A DNA stretch of 33,250 bases, from NCBI GenBank assembly GCA_030053945.1, contig JASGCW010000039.1:1-33250 (forward strand), given 5' to 3'. The notes below the pieces were generated by a model. That model did not search any database. It saw nothing but the letters and a program-made list of their open reading frames with translations, and had not been told where the DNA came from. Position numbers and translations under genes: made by a program. How positions within the stretch are numbered: position 1 is the stretch's first letter; each line of letters opens with the position of its first letter. The stretch comes from Limnohabitans sp. (GTDB lineage Bacteria; Bacteroidota; Bacteroidia; Flavobacteriales; Flavobacteriaceae). Of the stretch, positions 12,774 through 21,169 are shown piece after piece.

Positions 12774-15563
12774 ATGATTCAGGATATCACTACGCTAGAA
12801 CCAAAGAAAAACATATTGATAAAAGGGGCTCAGATTCATAATTTAAAAAATCTGGATGTAGCCATTCCCCGCAATAAATTAGTAGTTATAACTGGTTTAT
12901 CTGGTTCTGGAAAATCGAGTTTAGCTTTTGATACTTTGTATGCCGAAGGACAACGTCGTTATGTAGAAAGTTTGTCTAGTTATGCACGTCAGTTTTTAGG
13001 TCGTTTAGACAAACCAAAAGTCGATTACATTAAAGGAATTGCGCCAGCCGTTGCTATTGAACAAAAAGTAAATACAACTAATGCTCGCTCTACTGTAGGA
13101 ACTTCAACCGAAATTTATGATTACCTAAAGTTGCTATTCGCCCGAGTTGGTAAAACCTTCTCTCCTATTTCTGGTCAAGAAGTAAAAAAACATACCGTTA
13201 CTGATGTTATAGAAGATGTTAAAAACTTTGAGGCTGATTCTAAGTGGTTATTGCTTTCGCCAATTCACCTAGAGGAAGGACGCCAACTAGAGAATAAACT
13301 AAAAGTATTACTCCAACAAGGTTTTGCACGTATTTTGGTTGATAATGAAATGATTCGTCTTGATGAGGTCGATCAGCATTCATTAGACAACAAAGATATT
13401 CTTCTAATTATTGACCGATTGGTTATTAAGCACGAAGAAGATTTTTATAATCGATTGGCAGATGCGGTTCAAACGGCTTTTTATGAAGGAAAAGGGATTT
13501 GTTTTTTACAAGAACTAAATTCGGAAAAACGATTATCATACAGCACCAATTTTGAGTTGGATGGAATGGTTTTTCTAGAGCCAAACATTCATTTGTTTAG
13601 CTTCAACAATCCGTATGGTGCTTGTCCACAATGTGAGGGCTATGGCAATATTATTGGCATAGATGAAGATTTAGTAATCCCTAATACTGGTTTATCTGTT
13701 TATGAAAATTGTGTTGCTCCTTGGAAAGGTGAAAGTATGAGTTGGTACCGAGATCAATTAGTGAACAACTCACATAAATTCGATTTCCCCATTCACAAAC
13801 CGTATTTTGAATTGAGCGATGCCCAAAAACAACTTATCTGGAACGGGAATCAATATTTTGAAGGTTTGAATAGTTTTTTTAAAGAATTAGAAGAAAAAAA
13901 TTATAAAATCCAAAACCGCGTAATGTTATCACGTTATCGTGGAAAAACCAAATGTACTTCGTGCAAGGGCAAGCGTCTACGTCCTGAAGCTAGTAACATT
14001 AAAATTGGCGATAAAACTTTACCCGAGTTAGTAGATATTCCTATTAAAAAATTAATTCCTTTTTTTGAAGCATTACAACTAAGCGAACACGATGCAAAGG
14101 TTGCTAAACGATTGCTCATTGAAATCAATACCCGATTGGCATTTTTGCAAAATGTAGGATTAGATTATTTGACGCTGAACCGAAATTCGGCTACTTTGTC
14201 GGGTGGAGAATCCCAACGTATTAATTTGGCTACCTCTTTAGGAAGTTCGCTTGTGGGTTCGATGTATATTTTGGACGAACCAAGTATAGGTTTGCATCCT
14301 AAAGACACCGAAAAACTAATCAACGTATTGTTGTCGCTTCGTGATTTAGGCAATACGGTAATCGTTGTAGAACACGATGAAGATATTATGAAGGCGGCAG
14401 ATATGATTATCGATATAGGTCCCGAAGCAGGAACTTTTGGAGGAGAATTAGTTGCCCAAGGAACTTATGATGAGATTTTGCAATCGAGTTCGTTAACATC
14501 TCAATATCTGAATGGAAAACTAGAAATTGAAGTCCCAGCCAAACGTCGAAAATTCAAAAATCACATCGAAGTTAAAGGTGCCAGAGAAAACAATTTACAG
14601 AATATAGATGTAACTTTTCCTTTAGATGTATTAACTGTTATAACCGGAGTTTCGGGTTCAGGGAAGAGTACATTAGTGAAGAAAATTTTATATCCTGCTC
14701 TTCAAAAACAAATTGAAGGTGTAGGCGAAAAAGCAGGTCAGTTTACCGAATTAGCAGGTAGTTACTCACATATCAAACATATTGAATATGTCGATCAGAA
14801 CCCTATAGGCAGAAGTTCTCGCTCAAACCCTGTGACCTACATAAAAGCCTACGATGACATTAGAGATTTGTTTTCTAAGGAAAAGCTTTCTAAAAATCGC
14901 GGTTACCAAGCTAAACATTTCTCGTTTAATGTAGATGGCGGTCGATGCGAGACTTGCAAGGGTGAAGGCTCAATCAATGTAGAAATGGTCTTTATGGCCG
15001 ATGTTTCGTTGCCTTGCGAAACTTGTAATGGCAAGCGCTTTAAAAAAGAAGTACTCGAAGTTCAATTTGAAAGCAAAAACATAGACGATATTTTGACGAT
15101 GACTATAGATGAATCATTAGATTTCTTCAAATCTAAAAACCAAGCAAAAATTGTTCAGAAACTACAACCTTTGCAAGATGTTGGTTTAGGATATGTTCAA
15201 CTAGGGCAATCGTCTTCTACCCTTTCGGGTGGTGAAGCACAGCGTATTAAACTCGCTTCTTTTTTAGTAAAAGGAGCGACAAAAGAAAAAGCTTTATTCA
15301 TTTTTGACGAGCCAACAACAGGATTGCATTTTCACGATATTAAAAAATTATTGAAATCGTTTGATGCTTTAATCGAAAAAGGGCATTCCATTATTGTGAT
15401 TGAGCACAACTTAGATTTAATAAAATGTGCCGATTATATTATAGATTTAGGTCCTGAAGGAGGCGAAAATGGCGGACAATTACTGGCGGTAGGCACTCCC
15501 GAAGAAATTATTAAAAACAAGAAATCAATTACAGCAAAATACCTGAAAGAGAAACTGGGATAA
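12774..15563 (+). CDS. uvrA: UvrA, excinuclease ABC subunit A
   Basis: The 929-aa protein, near the usual length of about 940, is the damage-recognition ATPase of nucleotide excision repair and works as a dimer with UvrB. Two ABC modules are complete. The first has Walker A GLSGSGKSS (about 41-49), signature LSGGESQRI and the Walker B segment MYILDEPSIGLHP. The second has Walker A GVSGSGKST, signature LSGGEAQRI and LFIFDEPTTGLHF. Zinc-finger Cys pairs are present: CPQC and CTSC in the first half, CETCKGEG and CETCNGKRF in the second. The start is the ATG at 12774, shown by a TACCTTTG box. The gene is monocistronic and ends at a bidirectional terminator. I see no missing residue. Confidence 0.97.
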   Translation: MIQDITTLEPKKNILIKGAQIHNLKNLDVAIPRNKLVVITGLSGSGKSSLAFDTLYAEGQRRYVESLSSYARQFLGRLDKPKVDYIKGIAPAVAIEQKVNTTNARSTVGTSTEIYDYLKLLFARVGKTFSPISGQEVKKHTVTDVIEDVKNFEADSKWLLLSPIHLEEGRQLENKLKVLLQQGFARILVDNEMIRLDEVDQHSLDNKDILLIIDRLVIKHEEDFYNRLADAVQTAFYEGKGICFLQELNSEKRLSYSTNFELDGMVFLEPNIHLFSFNNPYGACPQCEGYGNIIGIDEDLVIPNTGLSVYENCVAPWKGESMSWYRDQLVNNSHKFDFPIHKPYFELSDAQKQLIWNGNQYFEGLNSFFKELEEKNYKIQNRVMLSRYRGKTKCTSCKGKRLRPEASNIKIGDKTLPELVDIPIKKLIPFFEALQLSEHDAKVAKRLLIEINTRLAFLQNVGLDYLTLNRNSATLSGGESQRINLATSLGSSLVGSMYILDEPSIGLHPKDTEKLINVLLSLRDLGNTVIVVEHDEDIMKAADMIIDIGPEAGTFGGELVAQGTYDEILQSSSLTSQYLNGKLEIEVPAKRRKFKNHIEVKGARENNLQNIDVTFPLDVLTVITGVSGSGKSTLVKKILYPALQKQIEGVGEKAGQFTELAGSYSHIKHIEYVDQNPIGRSSRSNPVTYIKAYDDIRDLFSKEKLSKNRGYQAKHFSFNVDGGRCETCKGEGSINVEMVFMADVSLPCETCNGKRFKKEVLEVQFESKNIDDILTMTIDESLDFFKSKNQAKIVQKLQPLQDVGLGYVQLGQSSSTLSGGEAQRIKLASFLVKGATKEKALFIFDEPTTGLHFHDIKKLLKSFDALIEKGHSIIVIEHNLDLIKCADYIIDLGPEGGENGGQLLAVGTPEEIIKNKKSITAKYLKEKLG

Positions 15564-15582
15564 ACTTTCTAAAAAGCCATTA

Positions 15583-15617
15583 AAAAAGGGTATTCGGAAA
15601 ACCGATATACCCTTTTT
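15583..15617. terminator. Bidirectional terminator after uvrA
   Basis: AAAAAGGGTATTCGG (15583-15597) pairs with CCGATATACCCTTTTT (15602-15617) with one bulged base. A-tract and T-tract sides allow termination from both strands, for uvrA and the opposing repeat protein gene. Confidence 0.8.
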
Positions 15618-15643
15618 GATTGTAAATAACGCTTGTGGAAAGT

Positions 15644-17212
15644 TTATTTCTTTATTTCATTAATTTTGCTTTTCAAAACTTCAATTTCATTTTTCAATGA
15701 TTCGATAATTTGTTGTTGTTCTTGTATCGCTTTTGTTAAAGGAACAACAAATTCAGCATATTTAAGTCCATAAAAATCATTTTCATTCTTAGGTTTATCA
15801 ACACCTGAGAAATCGTAACCTACCTCTTTAGCAGCAGTTTCAACTTCTTGAGCTATGAATCCTGTTTGTAAAATTTCAGATGTTTTTATATCTTTATTTC
15901 CTTGATAGATAGCTTTAGAAATATAGTCTCCATCTAAATAATAAGTTGTTGGTTTCAACTTCATCACAAAATTTAAACCTGGAACAGTATTATATCTAAT
16001 AGACTTTTTAAATCTTTTATCTGAAACATTTGTCCAGTTAGCAAATCCTCCAATACTAGTTACTGCACTATTACCAAACCTTATTTGATTATCGGCTGTA
16101 ACTGCAGTATTATTACCTATTGCAGTACCATTATTATATGAGCCAGAAAAATAAGCTTTATAACCTATCGCAGTATTACCACTACCAGATGTATTTGTGT
16201 ACAACGTTTGATGACCTACAGAAGTATTGTTATTAGTTTGATTATTAGTTTGAGCCTCATGCCCTATAGCAATATTATACGAAGTATTTTGATTATTGTA
16301 CAAACTAGAATTACCCAAAGCAATATTATATTCACCACTGGTATTTCTTTCCATCGCAGCATCACCAATACCTATATTATTTGACCCTGTTTGGTTATTA
16401 TATACTGCATTTACTCCTACTGCAACATTTTTACTTCCAGAAATATTTCTTTGCAGAGTCGAACTACCTATACCAACATTAGAATTACCAGATAAATTAT
16501 TATACATACTATTATTACCTATAGCAGTATTTAAAATCCCTCCAGTATTTCTAACCAAGGAGTTATATCCTACTCCTGTATTATAATTTCCATTAGTATT
16601 CTGAGATAAAGTTGAGCTACCTATTGCCACATTTTGATACCCAACTGTATTGGCTTCTAAAGCCCCATAACCCAATGCTATGTTATCACTCCCTGTTGTA
16701 AGACTTTTCAAAGCATTTACTCCTATCGCAACGATCTTAGTTCCAGAAGACGATGTATTTGACAAAGCATTAGTTCCAAAAGAAGTATTTGAAGTAGTTA
16801 CTTTCCCTGAAACTATATTATTTCTTTTAAATACTAAATCATTATCATCTAGTGTTCCAATGAAATTAACAGCAGCATTTGTTCCTTCATTTCCTTTTGT
16901 TAACCAACTTAATTCTGCATTTAGCCTAACCCATTTTGTATTATCCCAATAATAAAACCCTGGAACTACTTGATTAGGTGACACTCCAGAGGTAGCTGTA
17001 TTATAAACAAGTGTACCATTAACTAAGGATACCCCTGATGGATTAACAACTGGAGAAGCTACATTGAGTGCAGTCAAAGACACTCTTGGTATCAATATAC
17101 CATTTGTACTTGATACCACATCTAAAGCAGCCTGTGGGCTTGTTGTACTTATACCCACCTGCGCAAACATACTCCCAGAAAAGAGAGTCAACGCTACTAA
17201 AATTTTCTTCAT
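15644..17212 (-). CDS. Exported repetitive surface protein with tail-fibre intramolecular chaperone end, 522 aa
   Basis: The start MKKILVALTL at 17212 is chosen because it gives a clean signal peptide (residues 1-18, ending MFAQ). The longer reading from 17278 would prefix it with a basic stretch. Residues 20-140 contain the GISTTSPQAALDV and LIPRVSLTAL motifs of Bacteroidota surface fibres. Residues about 143-350 hold some nine to ten repeats of 20-24 residues with the theme N-T-x-x-G-x-x-N-x-A-I-G, as in trimeric adhesin heads. Residues about 397-495 match the S74/tail-fibre chaperone (SDKRFKKSI, then YYLDG, then TGFIAQEVE). The last 25 residues form a coiled coil. It is probably a trimeric fibre. 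I see no T9SS C-terminal signal. Confidence 0.88.
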   Translation of the reverse strand: MKKILVALTLFSGSMFAQVGISTTSPQAALDVVSSTNGILIPRVSLTALNVASPVVNPSGVSLVNGTLVYNTATSGVSPNQVVPGFYYWDNTKWVRLNAELSWLTKGNEGTNAAVNFIGTLDDNDLVFKRNNIVSGKVTTSNTSFGTNALSNTSSSGTKIVAIGVNALKSLTTGSDNIALGYGALEANTVGYQNVAIGSSTLSQNTNGNYNTGVGYNSLVRNTGGILNTAIGNNSMYNNLSGNSNVGIGSSTLQRNISGSKNVAVGVNAVYNNQTGSNNIGIGDAAMERNTSGEYNIALGNSSLYNNQNTSYNIAIGHEAQTNNQTNNNTSVGHQTLYTNTSGSGNTAIGYKAYFSGSYNNGTAIGNNTAVTADNQIRFGNSAVTSIGGFANWTNVSDKRFKKSIRYNTVPGLNFVMKLKPTTYYLDGDYISKAIYQGNKDIKTSEILQTGFIAQEVETAAKEVGYDFSGVDKPKNENDFYGLKYAEFVVPLTKAIQEQQQIIESLKNEIEVLKSKINEIKK

Positions 17213-17614
17213 ATAACTTTTTATTTTCTTTGTTTTATTTTTTTTCATACCTATTTCGTGCCTATACGTTGATAACAAGAGATAGAGTATTTAATCTTTT
17301 ATCAAAAATTTCTTTTTATCACATCAAAAGTCTGATGCTGAATTTTATTTTTGGAAGTGCGAAAGTCAGAAATTTCAAACAATTAGAACAATGGTTTTCA
17401 GGGGGACAACTGTTAAATATTACATAAAAAACAGAAAAAAAAATCTAAAAACAAACACAATAAAAACCTTTACAATTAATTTCATATTGAAAAACAATCA
17501 ATATTAAGTTAAAACATATTGCACCATCTTAAAAATTAGCAATTAGTTTTTCAACTAAATCTGAAAAGAAAAAACTTATATTTGTTTATAAACGAATCAA
17601 AACTAAAAACAAAT
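17213..17614. promoter_or_regulatory. Divergent intergenic control region, gene-free
   Basis: The 402 bp lie between the repeat-protein gene and the patatin gene. For the plus direction, an exact TAnnTTTG box (TATATTTG, 17577-17584) lies 30 bp before the ATG at 17615. I cannot place a confident box for the minus direction. A GC-richer island (TCAGGGGGACAACTGTT, 17399-17415) stands out against the AT-rich surroundings. I see no gene here. Confidence 0.45.
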
Positions 17615-18502
17615 ATGGCTCAAACAATTGAAAACCTTGTATTCAAAGGAGGAGGAGTGCTTGGTATTGCTTACGCAGGCGCATTAAGCATTTTAGAACA
17701 AAGAAATATTTTAAACCAAATAAAAAAAGTAGCTGGAACCTCAGCAGGTGCAATTACGGCAACTTTGGTTAGCTTAAAATATACAGCAGAACAAATTACT
17801 ACCATTGTAAATCAAACTGATTTTAAATCTTTTGAAGATGGCGGATTTATTTTAGACGCGTTACACACTATTAGAGATTATGGTTTCTATAAAGGAGATG
17901 CTTTTTTAAGCTGGATGAAAGGTCATATACAACAGGCTGGTTTGCCCCCCGAAGCAACTTTTCAAGATTTTGTGGATAAAGGGTGTCGAGATCTATATGT
18001 TTTTGCAACCGATTTAAATACAAAAAATTTAAAAGAATTTAGTATTAAAACTACTCCAAATGTAATTGTAGCAGAAGCAGTACGTGCTTCAATGTCTATC
18101 CCTATGTTTTTTGAAGCGTGGCAGTTTCCTAATTCTAATCCAGACAATCATATTTATGTAGATGGAGGAGTTTTATATAATTATCCTATAAATGTTTTTG
18201 ACATTAATGGAACCCCAAATCCAAACACCTTAGGCTTATTCTTAACTAATTTAACCAACCCATCACAAGTTGACAACCTAACAACAGGAGAATTTCCTCA
18301 TTATATAAAAAACTTGTTTGACACATTGTTGAATGTTCAAAATATTGATTTTTCACAAGACCCTACTGAAAAACAACGCACAGTACAAATTGACACACTA
18401 GGAATTTCTGCAACCGATTTTGACATAACTGATGATCAAAAAAAAGCATTATTTGATTCTGGAGTAAAATATGTTACTCAATATTTAGAAACAAGACAAT
18501 AA
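17615..18502 (+). CDS. Patatin-like phospholipase, 295 aa
   Basis: The ATG at 17615 is used: the longer TTG reading from 17582 begins on the promoter box. The patatin core is complete: oxyanion loop FKGGGVLGIAYAG (10-22), nucleophile elbow GTSAG with Ser43, the RASMSIPMFF segment (158-166), and the DGG motif with catalytic Asp183 (YVDGGVLYNYP). Such enzymes are Ser-Asp dyad acyl hydrolases of membrane lipids. There is no signal peptide or beta-barrel, so it differs from the PlpD-type secreted patatins and should act in the cytoplasm or be exported by another route. The next gene, a DUF1906 protein, follows after 34 bp and is probably co-transcribed. Confidence 0.9.
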   Translation: MAQTIENLVFKGGGVLGIAYAGALSILEQRNILNQIKKVAGTSAGAITATLVSLKYTAEQITTIVNQTDFKSFEDGGFILDALHTIRDYGFYKGDAFLSWMKGHIQQAGLPPEATFQDFVDKGCRDLYVFATDLNTKNLKEFSIKTTPNVIVAEAVRASMSIPMFFEAWQFPNSNPDNHIYVDGGVLYNYPINVFDINGTPNPNTLGLFLTNLTNPSQVDNLTTGEFPHYIKNLFDTLLNVQNIDFSQDPTEKQRTVQIDTLGISATDFDITDDQKKALFDSGVKYVTQYLETRQ

Positions 18503-18536
18503 AAAATATCAAACAAACAAATTATACAAACAAACT

Positions 18537-19208
18537 ATGGGGACTACATCAATACAACTAACAGGAACAATTCAAAAAGCAAGCCCTAACCTTAAAGGTT
18601 TTGATGCGGATACAATTATTACTGCAAGTCAAGCAGAATTTTTTAAAAATGCTGGTTATGCTTTTTGTATACGTTATTTATCAAGAGAGGAAACACAAAG
18701 TGCGAATGATTTAAGCTATGAAGAAGCAACTATTATATTAAATGCAGGATTAGCGCTAAGTGCCGTACAACATGTTGCTGGCTCAGGCTGGTCTCCTAGT
18801 AAAAGTTTAGGAATAACCTATGGAGCAAATGCCGTATTGAATGCAACCGCTGTGGGATTACCTACAGGTATGAATATCTGGTGTGATCTTGAAGGAATCG
18901 CTTCTAACACTTCTGCACAAAACGTGATTGACTATTGTAATGCTTGGTACAACGAAGTTAATCAAGCTGGTTATGTTCCTGGGCTATACGTAGGTGCAGC
19001 ATGTATATTGACAGGTGAGCAGTTATATGAAGATTTAAAATTCAAACATTATTGGAAATCTTTAAGCACGACACCATCCATCCCCACACGAGGATATCAA
19101 ATGATTCAATCGTACGAAGGAAACCTCATTGATGGCGTAGGAATAGATATTGACACGACTCAAAATGATGAACTAGGTGATGCTGTACTTTGGCTCAAGG
19201 CTAACTAA
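18537..19208 (+). CDS. Rv2525c-like / DUF1906 glycoside-hydrolase-like protein, 223 aa
   Basis: The protein has the pattern of the Rv2525c-like family, related to GH25-type lysozyme barrels: GFDADTIITASQAEFFKNAG (21-40, Asp23), YAFCIRYLSRE, LALSAVQHVAGSGW, NIWCDLEG (Asp117, Glu119), YVPGLYVGA and a GIDIDTTQNDELGD end. Acidic residues sit at the ends of strands as in the active barrel. The family is linked to cell-wall glycan hydrolysis, though activity is shown for few members. There is no signal peptide, in contrast to Mycobacterium Rv2525c, which is exported by Tat. It is paired with the patatin gene. A membrane-lipid enzyme together with a wall-type enzyme suggests a lytic or injected function. 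Confidence 0.82.
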   Translation: MGTTSIQLTGTIQKASPNLKGFDADTIITASQAEFFKNAGYAFCIRYLSREETQSANDLSYEEATIILNAGLALSAVQHVAGSGWSPSKSLGITYGANAVLNATAVGLPTGMNIWCDLEGIASNTSAQNVIDYCNAWYNEVNQAGYVPGLYVGAACILTGEQLYEDLKFKHYWKSLSTTPSIPTRGYQMIQSYEGNLIDGVGIDIDTTQNDELGDAVLWLKAN

Positions 19209-19301
19209 TTCAATATTACAACCCATCCTTTATTACATATAATTGGTAAAATTCAAGTGATTTTTTATTTAAATTCATCCGTAAAAATCAAATTATATTT
19301 T

Positions 19302-19331
19302 TTTGGCATAAATATTGTAGTAATAAATCTG
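19302..19331 (+). promoter_or_regulatory. Promoter of the candidate small RNA
   Basis: TTTG (19302-19305), 18 bp, TAAATCTG (19324-19331) matches the Bacteroidota consensus with one mismatch. The overlapping TTGGCATAAATATTGTA (19303-19319) also resembles a sigma-54 site (TGGCA, 6 bp, TTGT, against TGGCACG-N4-TTGCW). Which sigma factor is used cannot be decided here. Confidence 0.45.
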
Positions 19332-19334
19332 AAT

Positions 19335-19424
19335 TTCATTCAAATTAGTTGCCACTAATTTACAGGAATTTGGTTAGGTTGGTTTATTTTATAAAAGCGT
19401 TTTTCAATAGAAAACGCTTTTTTT
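19335..19424 (+). ncRNA. Candidate small RNA, about 90 nt
   Basis: The segment has a promoter-like element just upstream and ends in a strong intrinsic terminator. A perfect 8-bp hairpin with a 4-nt loop (AAATTAGT at 19342-19349, ACTAATTT at 19354-19361) is followed by a U/G-rich single-stranded part and then the terminator hairpin. Nothing in it codes for protein. It lies 127 bp after the DUF1906 gene, so the terminator alone could also serve that operon. No known family is recognised. Confidence 0.4.
19393..19424 (+). terminator. Strong intrinsic terminator
   Basis: AAAAGCGTTTT (19393-19403) pairs with AAAACGCTTTT (19411-19421) with a 7-nt loop, followed by a T run to 19424. It ends the candidate RNA and any read-through from the patatin/DUF1906 pair. 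Confidence 0.85.
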
Positions 19425-19534
19425 AATTAGAAATGGATTAAAAGTTGTATCTCTAAAAATCAATTATAACACCTATTTTTCCAACCAAAAAAATCTTAAC
19501 AAATTTTTATTTCGAATTTACATTCAAAAAATAG

Positions 19535-19542
19535 TATTTTTG
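19535..19542 (+). promoter_or_regulatory. -7 element of the nrnA/gldI operon
   Basis: TATTTTTG is an exact TAnnTTTG match. The ATG starts at 19548, only five bases after the box, where transcription is expected to begin. The message is predicted to be leaderless or nearly so. Confidence 0.5.
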
Positions 19543-19547
19543 GCACT

Positions 19548-20558
19548 ATGATGAATGAAAAAGAAATTGAAGCTTTACAATTAGAACTAGCTTCTCCAAA
19601 AAAAATTGCTATAATACCACATCGCAATCCTGATGGGGATGCTATGGGTTCGACCCTTGGCTTATACCATTTTTTAATACAACAAAATCATAATGCATTG
19701 GTAATTTCGCCAAATGAATTTCCAGATTTCTTAGCTTGGTTACCTGCCTCTGAAAAAGTATTAATCTATGAGAAAGACGCTGAAACCTGTCAAAAAAAAC
19801 TACAAGAAGCAGACTTAATTTTCACCTTAGATTTTAATGCATTACATCGCACAGGCGAACTAATGGGCAATTACCTTAACTCTTTAGATAAAACTTTTGT
19901 GATGATTGACCATCATCAATTACCTGATAGCTATGCCAAGTATATCTACTCGGACACATCAATGAGTTCAACCTGCGAAATGATATATCATTTTATTCAT
20001 CAATTAAACAAAACTGAATTTATCACTAAAGAAGTTGCTACCTGCATCTATACTGGATTAGTGACAGACACGGGTTCTTTCCGATTCTCATCAACTACGA
20101 ATACTACTCACAAAGTAGCAGCTAGCTTGATTGAAAAAGGCATCAATAATGCAGAAATACACAACAATTTATTTGATACAAGTTCTTATAGTAGGCTACA
20201 GCTTTTAGGTAAAGCTTTACAAAATATGAAGCTAATGCCTGAGTACAAAACATCTTATATTACACTCTCACAAGCAGAATTGGATTCATATAATCATCAA
20301 AAAGGAGACACCGAAGGATTTGTTAATTATGGACTTTCTATTGATGGAATCAATTTTACTGCTATCTTTATCGAAAATAAAGAAGAAGGAATTATTAAAA
20401 TATCATTCCGTTCACAAGGTGATTTTGATGTAAATCAGTTTGCCAGAAACTATTTTAATGGAGGCGGACATATAAATGCTGCTGGAGGAAAATCGACAAT
20501 TTCTTTAGAAGAAACTGTAACTAAATTTATTGAAATTGTAAAAGAAACAAGAAAATAA
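19548..20558 (+). CDS. nrnA: DHH-family phosphoesterase, NrnA-like (oligoribonuclease/pAp phosphatase)
   Basis: The 336-aa protein has the DHH/DHHA1 layout. Motif I is HRNPDGDAMGS (about residues 25-35), motif II is an LDFNALHRTGE segment, motif III is MIDHHQLPD with the DHH, motif IV is GLVTDTGSFRFSST, and the C-terminal substrate domain ends in NYFNGGGHINAAGG. In the NrnA family this enzyme degrades short RNA and 3'-phosphoadenosine-5'-phosphate using Mn. The gene ends one base before the gldI start codon, so the two are one operon, a pairing I recall from Flavobacteria. The symbol is by family likeness only. Confidence 0.88.
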   Translation: MMNEKEIEALQLELASPKKIAIIPHRNPDGDAMGSTLGLYHFLIQQNHNALVISPNEFPDFLAWLPASEKVLIYEKDAETCQKKLQEADLIFTLDFNALHRTGELMGNYLNSLDKTFVMIDHHQLPDSYAKYIYSDTSMSSTCEMIYHFIHQLNKTEFITKEVATCIYTGLVTDTGSFRFSSTTNTTHKVAASLIEKGINNAEIHNNLFDTSSYSRLQLLGKALQNMKLMPEYKTSYITLSQAELDSYNHQKGDTEGFVNYGLSIDGINFTAIFIENKEEGIIKISFRSQGDFDVNQFARNYFNGGGHINAAGGKSTISLEETVTKFIEIVKETRK

Positions 20559-20559
20559 A

Positions 20560-21144
20560 ATGAAAGCATTAAGAATCATAGCACTTCTAGCACTTGGCTC
20601 AAGCCTAGCCACTTGTTGTAGTCAAAAACAAGAACCTAGAAGACCAATCTCTCATAGTTCAGGAGAATTTATGAAACAATCTGTTGAAAGAAATAAGAAA
20701 CTTAATAATTCAGAAGAAAAATTGATTGCTGAAATTATTAAAAAAGATACAGCTTCGCATTATATTGCTTCTCCAAGAGGATATTGGTATTTTTATAATC
20801 AAAAAAATAATCAAACATCAAATAGTAAACCTACACGAGGTGATATTGTTTACTTTGATTACGAAATTAAAGATTTAGATGGTAAAATCATTTATACTAA
20901 AGAAGAATTAAAACCTCAAAAATATGCCATCGACAAACAACCTATAATAATTGGTCTTAGAGATGGTATAAAACAAATGCAAAAAGGAGAAAAAGTAACA
21001 TTTCTATTCCCTTCGCACTTAGCATTTGGTTATCATGGAGACGATAATAAAGTAGGTAGTAATAAACCAATAATATGTACCGTTACCTTAAATGATGTTA
21101 AAAAAGAAATTGCTTCAACAACTAAAGAAGTAAAACAAGAATAA
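20560..21144 (+). CDS. gldI: GldI, gliding-motility lipoprotein of FKBP type
   Basis: The lipoprotein signal MKALRIIALLALGSSLATC puts the acylated residue at Cys19. A charged linker and the segment HYIASPRGYWYFYNQK precede the FKBP domain: GDIVYFDYEIKDLDGKIIYT, PIIIGLRDGIKQMQKGEKVTFLFPSHLAFGYHGD, then PIICTVTLNDV. GldI is a periplasmic lipoprotein with peptidyl-prolyl isomerase-like fold required for gliding in Flavobacterium johnsoniae, thought to assist folding of gliding or secretion proteins. The 194-aa length is close to expectation. It sits one base after the NrnA-like gene and 25 bp before the cyclophilin-FKBP gene, so three adjacent genes carry three isomerase domains or partners. Confidence 0.85.
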   Translation: MKALRIIALLALGSSLATCCSQKQEPRRPISHSSGEFMKQSVERNKKLNNSEEKLIAEIIKKDTASHYIASPRGYWYFYNQKNNQTSNSKPTRGDIVYFDYEIKDLDGKIIYTKEELKPQKYAIDKQPIIIGLRDGIKQMQKGEKVTFLFPSHLAFGYHGDDNKVGSNKPIICTVTLNDVKKEIASTTKEVKQE

Positions 21145-21169
21145 CTATTAAAAACAAGTATTAACCAAA

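Larger units (their letters stand above)
19209..19547. other. Gene-free stretch containing a candidate RNA gene and nrnA promoter
   Basis: About 340 bp without coding potential. The order is: AT-rich spacer 19209-19301, a promoter-like TTTG-N18-TAAATCTG (19302-19331), a folded segment ending in a strong terminator (19335-19424), then AT-rich sequence, then the box of the nrnA-like gene (19535-19542). Confidence 0.5.

Noticed and set aside
12759..12776. uvrA start at a TTG (12759).
   Set aside because: The -7 box at 12745-12752 puts the transcript start at about this TTG. The ATG at 12774 is the sensible start.
15644..17278. Longer form of the fibre protein (544 aa) from 17278.
   Set aside because: It would bury the signal peptide under 22 extra residues. 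The reading from 17212 begins with a standard signal peptide.
17582..17614. Patatin gene start at TTG 17582.
   Set aside because: The codon overlaps the promoter box TATATTTG. The ATG at 17615 gives the normal patatin N-terminus.
17615..18502. Patatin gene as a CBASS effector.
   Set aside because: There is no cyclic-nucleotide synthase or other CBASS gene nearby, and the partner is a DUF1906 protein.
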